A stretch of 64,000 nucleotides of DNA, from contig CABUKD010000002.1 of the NCBI GenBank assembly GCA_902492105.1, forward strand, positions 1-64,000, given 5' to 3'. The translations under genes and the position numbers were made by a program. Below, one piece after another: positions 37,442 through 45,872 of this stretch (its first letter is position 1; every line of letters begins with the position of its first letter). The stretch comes from an uncultured Clostridium sp. Lineage in GTDB: Bacteria > Bacillota > Clostridia > TANB77 > CAG-508. The notes beneath the pieces are model-generated. The model was not told the DNA's origin, did no database searches, and saw only the letters and a program-made list of their open reading frames with translations.

Positions 37442-40400
37442 TTAATTTTCTCTCTTTTTACTTAACACATTTCTTTTAATTACTATAATTCCAATTATTA
37501 GTAAGAATAAAATTGCTAATGTTAAGCTTACATAAAGTACAATTTTTCCTGTTACTACGGATAATACAATATCTGCTGTTGACATATCATCTTCATTTTG
37601 TGCGCTATTTGCTTCTTGAGAGTCAATATCTGTTAACCCTTGTTCGTTATAGATTTCATAAATTTCTGCATTGTTATTTACTACAGTACCAATATTTTCA
37701 TCTGTAATGGTAACACTTAAAATTAAGCTTACTTCTTTGCTTTCTCCTGGCTGAAGTTCTACATTTTCTAGGCTAGTATTATAAACACGGTCATTTTCGT
37801 CTGATAAGTACCAATCTTCGTTTAGTTCTGAACTAAATTTAGCACCTTCTGGTAAGTAATCTACTATTTTCTTTACATAGCCTGGTACTTGTCCTTCATT
37901 GGTAACTACCATTTTGTATTCTACTACAATGCTACTTTTACCAATATTTTGAGATAGAACTTCTATTTTTTGAAGTTTTTCGTTGTTATAGTTATATACT
38001 TTTGTGCCAATGGTTGGAGTAGTTAAAGTAATTTTACTAATATATTTATCTAATTTTAAATCAAAGTTTTGAGATTCAATTAGTCCAATGTCAATATCTC
38101 TTACATTTCCGTCTGTTACAGAAATAGTATCTGTTACACCTGCATAAGTTTGTTTTCCATTTAACATAATTTTCATTGCATATACATCTGAGTTATAACT
38201 TTGGCTAATACCTTGTTTTTGATATTCTGTTACGGTGTAACTACCTGCATCATATAGGAAAATAACTAAATATTCATCTGGTTGTAAGCCCGTAAATTCA
38301 TAACTTCCATTATCTGCTGTTGTTACTATTTTTTGACTGCCATTTTCATCTATTACAATTTCATTATTGGATTTTTTAAGTAACATAACTTGAATACCAG
38401 ATAATACTTGTTCGGTTTCCTCTCTTTGTCCATTTTTGTTACTGTCTAGCCATGCAGTACCTGTAATTTTATAAGTTCCTGATGGGGTATTTGTATTATC
38501 TCCATCATTTCCAGATTCTCCTTCATATAGTTTAGGATTGTATTCAATAATAGTATTAATTGCGTTAGATTCTTGTTTTTGAGTTCCTTGTGCTTCTATG
38601 CTTCCTACATTAGTTACTGTTTTGTCTTGTTTATCTTCTGGTAAAAGATCTGCTTTTGCTATTACTTTTACAGTAGCTTCTGCCCCTTTTTCAAAATTAG
38701 TCCATCTTACTTTTGCAGTATTATTAAGGGTAGAGGTAACTACTTCTGTTTGTCCTTGATAGGTATATTCTAATTTTTGGAAGGTAAGTCCTTCTGGTAA
38801 TACATCTTCAAAAACAACATCATTTGCGTCTGCATCCCCTGTATTTTTAATGGTAAATTCATAAGTGATTTGTTCTGCTTCTTTGATATATCTTTCAGAA
38901 GTAGTAGTTTGTGTAATTTCAAAACTTGGATTTCCTACATGATAAATTAGTTGATTAGAATAATGTGTTTCCATTCCACTTGCTTCTGCTTTTGCTTGAT
39001 ATTGGAAATCTCCTTTAAAGTCTTGTATTTGAAGCTGTAGACTAATACTTTCTAAGTAACCTGCTTGTAATTGTGGGATTGTTACAATTACTTGGTTATT
39101 TTGTATTTGTATATAGTTTTGTTCTTGTCCATTACTATCTTTGTAAGTAGTGCCATTAATTTGAATCCCTGCTGGTATGTCGATGGTTACTTTAACATTA
39201 TTTAGAGTTTCTTTGCTTTCTAATAAAATAGTACTATATAGAATATCTCCTTTGTGAAGAGATGTTTCTAAATCTCTTGGAACTAATAATGTTAAATTCA
39301 TTTTTGCTGCTACTTTGTTTAAAACATATTCATTAGAAGCTACACCTGTGGTAAAATCTTCTGCTGCTACTCTTACTTGATGTTTTATTTCTCCTAATGT
39401 GCCTTGATTCATTTTTAGTTCATAAGTAGCATTTGCAGTTTCTCCTACTGCTAAATTTCCTAAAGCAATTAGTGGTTTTTCTTCGTTACTATCTACATAA
39501 GCTTGATTTGCAGAATCATATTGTGTATAAATAGTTCCTTCTGGCACAGGAACATTAATTGTTACACTTTTTGCTTCTTCATTTCCTACATTTTTTACTT
39601 GTACAAAAAATCTAACAATTTGTCCTTCTGTTACATTACTGTTTTGTTCCATATTGGAACTTAAGGTCACTTCTAATTCTGATCCTTGTCCTGTGGTTAA
39701 ACCTAATATTGCTGATGTTTTAGTTTCTCCAATAGTTGCTGTTTGTGTTTTATTATCATAAGATACTTGGTACATTTGGTAACAGCTGTTGTTATGTGCT
39801 AAGTTTCCTGGTAATTCTACTTTATAGCTAAACTGTAATTTTGCACCAGAGTTTACTTCTCCAGTTACTACAATTAAATAGCTTTTCATACTAGTAAGAT
39901 CTTGAGGATTTTCTTGCCATCCATTTGCTGTATTCATTAAGTCTTTATTTGCTTTTGCATTACTGCTATAATAAATCTTTATTTTGCTAGCATCTATACC
40001 AGAAGTAGTTATTTTTTCTTTTAAAAGCATAGCAAAGTTACTTCCTAGGCTTTCTTCTGTTTCAATATTGGTATTATCGGCAAATGGTAATCTTCCTAAA
40101 ATCATAACATTTTCAATTGGATTACTATAATTATTTGTGATAATTCCTGTTATTGTTACTTCTTGTTTACTGCTATGAGTTGGAATGATTGCTTCTTGTT
40201 TTTGGTTGCTTATGCTAGTTAATTCAGAAGGTGTTCCGTTGTATCCTGTCATGCTGTTAGAAGCAATTACCCCTGTTGGTGCTACTAAATTAAGTTCTGT
40301 AGTAGCTACTCCTTTTTCTGCTTTAGCTTGTACTGCTCTTGCTTTACTTTGTCCTCCGGTATATGGGTTTTCGTAAAGATTGGTATTTTCGTTAGTGTAA

Positions 40401-42442
40401 TACATAATAAGTTGCTCTGTTGCGGTTGTTGCAAGGTCATTTAGAGTAATATCTGTATTTAAAATAATATTAGCACCTTTTGTAATAACATTTTTTTGGG
40501 TTGTTTTTCTTATTTGTTCATCTAAGTATTTGGTTTGTGTCCCTTCTAATGTAATTTGAATGACTTTTTTACCATTTTTTGTTACTACTTTTGCTTCTTT
40601 TAATGTTAGCTCTTTTTCTAAGAAAAGATTAACATCTTTAATTTCAATATTTTCTACTTGTTCTGGTAATTCAATTTCAAAAGTAGGATTTTTGTACAAA
40701 GCATTTTCTGTACTAGAAGTATCTAGTACAATTCTAATTTGTACATCTTTATTTTCTACTACTGTGGATAAATTTTCTTTGCCTTCTATAATAGCAATTT
40801 CTGCTTTACTAACAGGTTCTGTTAAAGAAATGCTAGTTTTTTCTGTAATTTCGGCATTTCCTGTACTTTGCATATTCTGTGCAGCTTGTGTAATCTTGTT
40901 TTGATTAGTTACTCCTAGCGTTATTTTTGAGAAAGATTCTAATTGTTCTTTTTCATAATTTTGTATTGTTAATACCTTTTCCATGGTAATTGGTAAAATA
41001 CCTTCTGTAATAGGTTTTGTAGTTGTTAGCATAACTGTATTTACTTCTGAATTTGAAAGATCTAGTGTATAGTTTTCATTTTCCTTACTAGATTCTTTAT
41101 TGATGGTTCCAAGTGTAGTACCATCTTCTGAAGCAATTTGAATACTTCCGTCTTGTCCTAATAATTTTTCAAAAGCTAAAACAGGTATGGTTATATTTTT
41201 TATTTTTTCTTGGTTTCCAATTGTATATTCTTTATTATTTTCATCTACAAAAACAGATGGCATCGTTTGCAATTGGATTTTTTCTGTTAAAGAACTATCA
41301 TTTACTTGTGCATAATAGGTAGTAGTATAAGGTGTTTCTTGTTTTGTATAAAGAGTTCCTTTGCTTAAAGTTGCATTACTATTTAGGTCTATTTGTGTTA
41401 GAGTATCTTGCTTGGTTGCATTTTCTTCTATATTACTATTGGCTTCTAAAACAGTAGCATTGGTATCTGGAAGGATTGCTTTTCCATTTATGTTCATACT
41501 AACTGGAACACTATTTTCTAATGCCCATTGATAACTTTCTTCTCCTACATAAAATAGGTTAATTACATATTGGTCTTGTCCATTTTCATTCCATGCTATC
41601 ATATCATTTTCTAAATTTTGAGTACGAATGGTTAGGCTTCCACTTTCTTGGTTATATTCATAATTTGCACTAGTAAAAGAAACACCAGTGTTATTGTTTC
41701 CAGTAGCTGTTATTTGCTTTGCAACAACAGTTACTCTTTGTGGTGCTTGTCCATTTACTTGTGGTACTTGCATGGTAAGTTCTGTTTCAGAAATAGGCAT
41801 AAGTGCTTTTGCTAGTTTACTAGTAAGGGTAGTTTGCACCATAACGCCATATTCTCCGTTTTGTATATATGGTACATAAGTTACCCCTTGTTTTGACAAA
41901 ACAAGTTCATCTTCTACTTGCCAAATTACTTGATTATTCATAGTTTTACTAATTTCTTTTTCGTTTCCGTTTCCATCCACATAAGTTGCCTCAAATTCTA
42001 CAGTAGATGTTTTAGAAAAATAATCAGTAGAAATAGTTTCTTGTTTTTTTATTTGAATTGGAACTTCTAATACCACTTCTTCATTTTGTTTAATTTGTTT
42101 TAAGGAAATGCTATTTTCCGTAGCACTTTGTACCTTTTCTGATTCTAATTTTTCTGTAGCAATTTCATAATTTGCATCAGAAATACGGACTATTCCCTCT
42201 TTTAAATAGCCTGCATTTTTTATTTTTAAATTGATATATAAAGTTGCTCCTTGTTCTATATTAAAATTTTTGGTATAGGTATTTCCTTCGAAATAACTAT
42301 CAAATTCTACATTTTGATTGTTCGTCTTACTGTTTTGGCTTGTTAAATTTGCCGCAATTACTTGGTTCCCTAAGGTGATAAGGTTCATCCCTATGAGCAT
42401 AATTATCATTAGTACAGCTAAGATTTTCTCTTTTATTTTCAT
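37442..42442 (-). CDS. Giant DUF11/SdrD-type surface protein (pair 1, first gene)
   Basis: The protein has 1,666 residues. A signal peptide (MKIKEKILAVLMIIMLIGMN and on to about residue 30) is followed by a long series of beta-rich DUF11-like repeats (VKNVGNEEAKSVTINVPVPE and ITNNYSNPIENVMILGRLPF are two of them). One SdrD B-like module (YKITGTAWLDSNKNGQREE) is followed by a last DUF11 unit. A C-terminal membrane helix and KRNVLSKKREN tail follow, without LPXTG. It is collinear with 51370-56493. It likely forms an envelope-anchored scaffold with the product of the next gene. The ribosome site is AGGAGG. Confidence 0.78.
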   Translation of the reverse strand: MKIKEKILAVLMIIMLIGMNLITLGNQVIAANLTSQNSKTNNQNVEFDSYFEGNTYTKNFNIEQGATLYINLKIKNAGYLKEGIVRISDANYEIATEKLESEKVQSATENSISLKQIKQNEEVVLEVPIQIKKQETISTDYFSKTSTVEFEATYVDGNGNEKEISKTMNNQVIWQVEDELVLSKQGVTYVPYIQNGEYGVMVQTTLTSKLAKALMPISETELTMQVPQVNGQAPQRVTVVAKQITATGNNNTGVSFTSANYEYNQESGSLTIRTQNLENDMIAWNENGQDQYVINLFYVGEESYQWALENSVPVSMNINGKAILPDTNATVLEANSNIEENATKQDTLTQIDLNSNATLSKGTLYTKQETPYTTTYYAQVNDSSLTEKIQLQTMPSVFVDENNKEYTIGNQEKIKNITIPVLAFEKLLGQDGSIQIASEDGTTLGTINKESSKENENYTLDLSNSEVNTVMLTTTKPITEGILPITMEKVLTIQNYEKEQLESFSKITLGVTNQNKITQAAQNMQSTGNAEITEKTSISLTEPVSKAEIAIIEGKENLSTVVENKDVQIRIVLDTSSTENALYKNPTFEIELPEQVENIEIKDVNLFLEKELTLKEAKVVTKNGKKVIQITLEGTQTKYLDEQIRKTTQKNVITKGANIILNTDITLNDLATTATEQLIMYYTNENTNLYENPYTGGQSKARAVQAKAEKGVATTELNLVAPTGVIASNSMTGYNGTPSELTSISNQKQEAIIPTHSSKQEVTITGIITNNYSNPIENVMILGRLPFADNTNIETEESLGSNFAMLLKEKITTSGIDASKIKIYYSSNAKANKDLMNTANGWQENPQDLTSMKSYLIVVTGEVNSGAKLQFSYKVELPGNLAHNNSCYQMYQVSYDNKTQTATIGETKTSAILGLTTGQGSELEVTLSSNMEQNSNVTEGQIVRFFVQVKNVGNEEAKSVTINVPVPEGTIYTQYDSANQAYVDSNEEKPLIALGNLAVGETANATYELKMNQGTLGEIKHQVRVAAEDFTTGVASNEYVLNKVAAKMNLTLLVPRDLETSLHKGDILYSTILLESKETLNNVKVTIDIPAGIQINGTTYKDSNGQEQNYIQIQNNQVIVTIPQLQAGYLESISLQLQIQDFKGDFQYQAKAEASGMETHYSNQLIYHVGNPSFEITQTTTSERYIKEAEQITYEFTIKNTGDADANDVVFEDVLPEGLTFQKLEYTYQGQTEVVTSTLNNTAKVRWTNFEKGAEATVKVIAKADLLPEDKQDKTVTNVGSIEAQGTQKQESNAINTIIEYNPKLYEGESGNDGDNTNTPSGTYKITGTAWLDSNKNGQREETEQVLSGIQVMLLKKSNNEIVIDENGSQKIVTTADNGSYEFTGLQPDEYLVIFLYDAGSYTVTEYQKQGISQSYNSDVYAMKIMLNGKQTYAGVTDTISVTDGNVRDIDIGLIESQNFDLKLDKYISKITLTTPTIGTKVYNYNNEKLQKIEVLSQNIGKSSIVVEYKMVVTNEGQVPGYVKKIVDYLPEGAKFSSELNEDWYLSDENDRVYNTSLENVELQPGESKEVSLILSVTITDENIGTVVNNNAEIYEIYNEQGLTDIDSQEANSAQNEDDMSTADIVLSVVTGKIVLYVSLTLAILFLLIIGIIVIKRNVLSKKREN

Positions 42443-42474
42443 AGAAACCTCCTAAATTTTATTCCTACATCTCT

Positions 42475-42503
42475 ATTATACGACGTTTTTCCACAATTTT
42501 CAA
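42475..42503 (-). promoter_or_regulatory. Promoter of surface operon 1
   Basis: TTGAAA (42498-42503) and TATAAT (42475-42480), 17-base spacer. The flanking CATTGAAAA is shared with the promoter of operon 2. Confidence 0.7.
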
Positions 42504-42692
42504 TGGATTTTGAAAGATTTTTCCATTTTATGTGAATTTTGTAAATTTTAGGTCTATCTATTATGTGAATTAAAATGAAAAATATAATAATAATTTGGAC
42601 CTTTTTGTTACATTTATTTTTATGATAAAAGTATTTTAATTGTGAATTATACCATTTTACCAAATTTTGTAAATTTTTTAAAATCTATTGAT

Positions 42693-42721
42693 TTGTATTA
42701 ACTTTTGTGTTAGAATATAAT
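42693..42721 (+). promoter_or_regulatory. Promoter of the type III antitoxin RNA
   Basis: TTGTAT (42693-42698) and TATAAT (42716-42721) on the plus strand, 17-base spacer. Transcription would begin near 42728, about 70 bases before the first repeat. Confidence 0.6.
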
Positions 42722-42797
42722 TAATTAAGATAAAATTTAATTTTATTTTAATTATTGCATATAATATAAATAATATTAGTAGTCATCTATTAATATA

Positions 42798-42887
42798 GAA
42801 AGTTTACCACTGACCGATATGTGGTATATAAATGGTCGGGTTGAAAGTTTTCCGCTGACCAATATGCGGTATATAAATGGTTGGGTT
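42798..42887 (+). ncRNA. Type III antitoxin RNA: two 45-nt pseudoknot repeats
   Basis: There are two head-to-tail 45-base units (42798-42842 and 42843-42887), each starting GAAAGTTT and ending GGGTT, plus the first bases of a third. In each unit two stems interleave: CCAC with GTGG (CCGC with GCGG in unit 2, a compensatory change) and GACC with GGTC (GACCA with TGGTT in unit 2). This is an H-type pseudoknot, the fold by which ToxI-, TenpI- and CptI-type RNAs bind their toxin. A hairpin and then a ToxN-like gene follow. The toxin is expected to cut the repeat RNA into units that inhibit it. Confidence 0.82.
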
Positions 42888-42894
42888 GAAAGTG

Positions 42895-42921
42895 GTTCTT
42901 CATCAGCATATGATGAAGAAC
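42895..42921 (+). terminator. Hairpin between type III antitoxin RNA and toxin
   Basis: GTTCTTCATCA and its exact complement with loop GCATA form an 11-bp stem, followed by a weak T-rich stretch. Type III systems keep a leaky terminator at this place, so that RNA exceeds toxin mRNA. Confidence 0.7.
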
Positions 42922-42979
42922 TATCCATTTTATAGCAAAACAATATATAATTACTTTTATCATAAAGGAAGTATGTAAG

Positions 42980-43462
42980 TTGATTGAAAGAGGATTTTAT
43001 ATCATAAAAGATAAGTTTTTTCAAGAAATGCAAGATCCATATCTAAAAGGTAATAAAGAAGCTAATAGACCACATTATTATTGTTTTAGAGAAGAAAAAA
43101 CTGGTTTATTTTGGATGATTCCATTAAGTAGTAAAATAGATAAATATAAGAAAATAATGAACCAAAAATTAAAAAGTGGAAAATCTTGTGATATTTTACA
43201 TATTATAAGACTAGATAATGGAAAAGAAAGCGTTTTTTTAATACAGGATATGTTTCCAATTACTGAAGAATACATAGAAAGAAAATATACAATAGGTCAT
43301 AATCACTTAATATTAACTAGTGAACATTCTGCAATAGAAATTGAGAAAAAAGCAAAAAAAGTAATGAATATGTTAAAAAAGGGAATTAAATTTACACCAA
43401 CACAACCAGATGTCAAAAAAATAATTAGTAAACTAATAAAAAACTCAATTAATCTATTTTAA
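42980..43462 (+). CDS. Type III toxin (ToxN/TenpN/CptN-like endoribonuclease)
   Basis: The protein has 160 residues, the size of this family. The order is typical: an N-terminal strand with RGFYIIKDKFFQEM, a central strand GLFWMIPLSSKIDKYKKIMN (residues of this kind line the active cleft in ToxN), then HIIRLDNGKESVFLIQDMFP and a helical C-terminus. The start is TTG 42980 with AGGAAG 8 bases upstream. The position directly after pseudoknot-forming tandem repeats and a hairpin supports the call more than the residues alone. Choosing between the TenpN, CptN and ToxN subfamilies needs a profile search. Confidence 0.8.
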   Translation: MIERGFYIIKDKFFQEMQDPYLKGNKEANRPHYYCFREEKTGLFWMIPLSSKIDKYKKIMNQKLKSGKSCDILHIIRLDNGKESVFLIQDMFPITEEYIERKYTIGHNHLILTSEHSAIEIEKKAKKVMNMLKKGIKFTPTQPDVKKIISKLIKNSINLF

Positions 43463-43500
43463 TCTTTGCAATTAATTTACATTCTAGATTAATTGAGTTT
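43441..43500. terminator. Bidirectional terminator between type III toxin and ycaO
   Basis: AAACTCAATTAATCTA (43441-43456) pairs perfectly with 43485-43500. T-rich tracts lie on both sides. One arm overlaps the last toxin codons. Confidence 0.65.
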
Positions 43501-43528
43501 TATAGTTTATTTTTTATTTTAACAGATA

Positions 43529-45340
43529 TTAGCCAACAACTTTCTTAAGTTCTGTTTGGTCAATATAATTATCTCTTTGTGCTTCTCTTAGCTTTTTCAT
43601 AAATGGTAAATAGTAAGAATCATCATAGTCTACATAGTCATCTTTGGTAATACCGTAATGGTTACTAATAATAGAATTTTGGTCTTTAAAGCTTTGGTCT
43701 ATGGCATTTGCAATTTCTTCATCAAATAAAATAGAAATATAATACATTGCTTTTGCATGGTCATTTAATTTATCCATAGCACAAGCATAATAGTATACTG
43801 CTTTTACCATGATTTTTTCTAGTGGATTGGATAGCATTTGTTCTGTTAAAAAGTTTAAATTTTCTAATGTTTTAGCGGCTTTGTAATATTCTTTATTTGC
43901 AATATAGCAAATAGCTAAGAAATATTTTGCTCCCATTCCCATACTTTCACAAGGAAGGATAGAAGTATCTTTTAAACTAATAAGAAGAGATAATTTTTCA
44001 TATCCTACTGTATTTACAATTGTTTCCATCATTTTAGTTACTTGTGCTATATTTTGTGAATTGATATTTTCTAAATCCATTAATAGTTTTTGCATCGTAA
44101 TAAAAAGAGAAAAATAAGTTGCATTAGGATCAAAAGTAGCTTCACTCATTCCAGGTACTGCAATACTGTAAGATGGAAAACCTAATATGGATACATCTCT
44201 TACTAGAATATCTTTTCCTTCTTTTAAAATGGTTTGAATAAGCTGTGTTAAAATCGTTTTATTATCTTCATTTGATACATCTTTTATTGGAGTAAAGCTA
44301 TATTGTGGTTTTTCTCCTATTACTTCATAAGGAGCTGCTGATAAATCGGTAAATAAAAATTCTACTAGATTTTTATGAGTGTTTTGTTCTTCTCCTGCAT
44401 AAAAATCAAATAAGCATCTTTGTGCATATTCGTAAATATCTCTTCCCTGGGATGCTTCTGTAAAACATCTTTCCATAGCAATTCCATAGTCTGGATGTGC
44501 TCCTAATTTGAATCCGAACTTTCCTGTATTTTTTTCTATCATATATAATCCTGCTACTGGATATTTTCCGCCTAAAGAACAATCTACTAGTCTATACCAA
44601 TAGGTTGGATTTTGTTTTAACATATCTACCATTTTTTGTACTTTTGGAAATTTTGCTATATATTCTTCTGGTATTTCTGGTAAGGTAATTTTCTTTTTTA
44701 AAATTTGAAAACCTACATATCTTTCTAAAATCTCCGATAAGCCTTCTATTAAAGCTTCTTCTGGGGAGTTTCCTGCACACATTCCATTGGTGTCATAAAG
44801 ATAACTAAATAGGCGGTCCGGAACATAGGTAATTTGATTGTGTTTTACACTATAATAAGGAAGGCATGCAAATTTTTCTTTATCCACTAAAGTGGATTTT
44901 TCATTCAAAACTTCTTGAATGTAGGCTAATTGTTCTTCTTTACTACTATTTTGCTTTCCATTTGCTTCTAAAATATGTTCAAAAAAACTGTTAGGTGTTT
45001 TCATCAATTCTTCTGCATTCATATATTTTTCATCTGGAGAGTTGCTAAATGGAATTTCTTTGGTTGGTTTTTCCATGCGAAAACGGAACATTCCATTTTG
45101 AAATCTTTCAAAAAATTCGGCATAAGCACTTGCCATAGCAAATTCTTTGGTCATTCCTTTTCCATTTTGACCAATATCGGTTCCTTTAATACGTAAACGT
45201 AAAGAATAGGTGCCTACACTACTTGGTTTTCTCCAATCTTCTTCTACTTGAATGTCTGCTTTTTTTAATAGTTCTTTTAATTTTTTTACTGTTTCTTCTG
45301 GGGTTACTTCTTTATATCTTCTCTCTTGTAATTTACTCAT
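43529..45340 (-). CDS. ycaO: YcaO-family ATP-dependent protein, E. coli YcaO type
   Basis: The protein has 603 residues from ATG 45340 (GAGGAA site 8 bases upstream); a GTG at 45364 is in frame without a site. The YcaO ATP-binding acidic motifs are visible: EFAMASAYAEFFERFQNG, GNSPEEALIEGLSEILERYV and GIAMERCFTEASQGR. The C-terminal third is helical and TPR-like (KYFLAICYIANKEYYKAAKT). Full length and domain order match E. coli YcaO, which is linked to beta-methylthiolation of ribosomal protein S12. YcaO enzymes activate peptide backbone amides with ATP. No E1-like partner, TfuA or precursor peptide is nearby, which favours the housekeeping type. It sits between two duplicated surface operons. 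Confidence 0.9.
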   Translation of the reverse strand: MSKLQERRYKEVTPEETVKKLKELLKKADIQVEEDWRKPSSVGTYSLRLRIKGTDIGQNGKGMTKEFAMASAYAEFFERFQNGMFRFRMEKPTKEIPFSNSPDEKYMNAEELMKTPNSFFEHILEANGKQNSSKEEQLAYIQEVLNEKSTLVDKEKFACLPYYSVKHNQITYVPDRLFSYLYDTNGMCAGNSPEEALIEGLSEILERYVGFQILKKKITLPEIPEEYIAKFPKVQKMVDMLKQNPTYWYRLVDCSLGGKYPVAGLYMIEKNTGKFGFKLGAHPDYGIAMERCFTEASQGRDIYEYAQRCLFDFYAGEEQNTHKNLVEFLFTDLSAAPYEVIGEKPQYSFTPIKDVSNEDNKTILTQLIQTILKEGKDILVRDVSILGFPSYSIAVPGMSEATFDPNATYFSLFITMQKLLMDLENINSQNIAQVTKMMETIVNTVGYEKLSLLISLKDTSILPCESMGMGAKYFLAICYIANKEYYKAAKTLENLNFLTEQMLSNPLEKIMVKAVYYYACAMDKLNDHAKAMYYISILFDEEIANAIDQSFKDQNSIISNHYGITKDDYVDYDDSYYLPFMKKLREAQRDNYIDQTELKKVVG

Positions 45341-45535
45341 TTGCTTATTCCTCACTTTCTCCACTTTTATTACAAATTTATTAAATAGACAAAAATTTTC
45401 TATCTAATATAAAATATCATTTTTCGACAAAATTCACTAGAGTATTTTACAAAAAATGCTTTTTTTATTATAAACTATTTTTGTTAAATTTTTATATCGT
45501 TTTTTTATAGTTTTCTAAATTTAAATTTTTATTTT

Positions 45536-45694
45536 ATAGCTTTCCAGTATATATTTTCTTTTTTTCATTGGTTCGTCCCATAGGCTTGTGAATTACAGCA
45601 CACTTTCTCTTGTATAAATTTCAATGTTCTGACTATGTACTAAACAAATGGTCCTCAACAACTCAAAATGCGAAAATATATACCGGAAAGCTAT
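45536..45694. repeat. Structured element, copy 2 (core on minus strand)
   Basis: Terminal arms 45536-45558 and 45672-45694 are 23 bp with one G-U-type mismatch. The outer sequence (ATAGCTTTCC) differs from copies 1 and 3, but pairing is kept. The core on the minus strand is TTGAGGACCATTTGTTTAGT, then GAAAGTGTG and TTCACAAGCCTATGGGACGA. It lies between the terminator of operon 2 and ycaO, about 195 bases upstream of the ycaO start. Confidence 0.7.
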
Positions 45695-45753
45695 TGTATC
45701 AATAAAAATGATAAATGAATAATAGAAATAAAAATAATAAAAAAATTCAAGAA

Positions 45754-45794
45754 AAAAACAGCTCTTTAAGTTTTTTTCTTAAAAAGCTGTTTTT
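45754..45794 (-). terminator. Terminator of surface operon 2
   Basis: AAAACAGCTCTTTAAG-type arm pairs with CTTAAAAAGCTGTTTT with one mismatch. The minus-strand product ends in TTTTTTTC. It lies about 80 bases after the stop at 45873. Confidence 0.78.
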
Positions 45795-45872
45795 ATTTTT
45801 CATTTCTTATCTTTTATATTTTATCTTTTGTTTTTTATCTCTTATGCTTTATCCTTTGTTACTTTAGTATTT

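Noticed and set aside
42798..42887. Tandem repeats considered as a short CRISPR array
   Set aside because: The two units are directly adjacent with no spacers, form pseudoknots, and precede a ToxN-like gene; a type III antitoxin RNA explains them.
42776..43033. Minus-strand ORF of 85 codons across the antitoxin repeats
   Set aside because: It is antisense to the pseudoknot repeats and the toxin start; its repeated peptide only mirrors the RNA repeats.
43529..45340. YcaO as part of a thiazole/oxazole-modified peptide cluster
   Set aside because: No precursor peptide, E1-like partner, dehydrogenase or transporter lies nearby, and the protein has the E. coli YcaO length with its C-terminal TPR-like region.
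45423..45431. Perfect Spo0A-box-like TTTGTCGAA upstream of ycaO, another at about 9986-9994 and a partial one near 31010
   Set aside because: In sequence this AT-rich several TGTCGAA matches are expected by chance, and the perfect ones are not upstream of known Spo0A targets.
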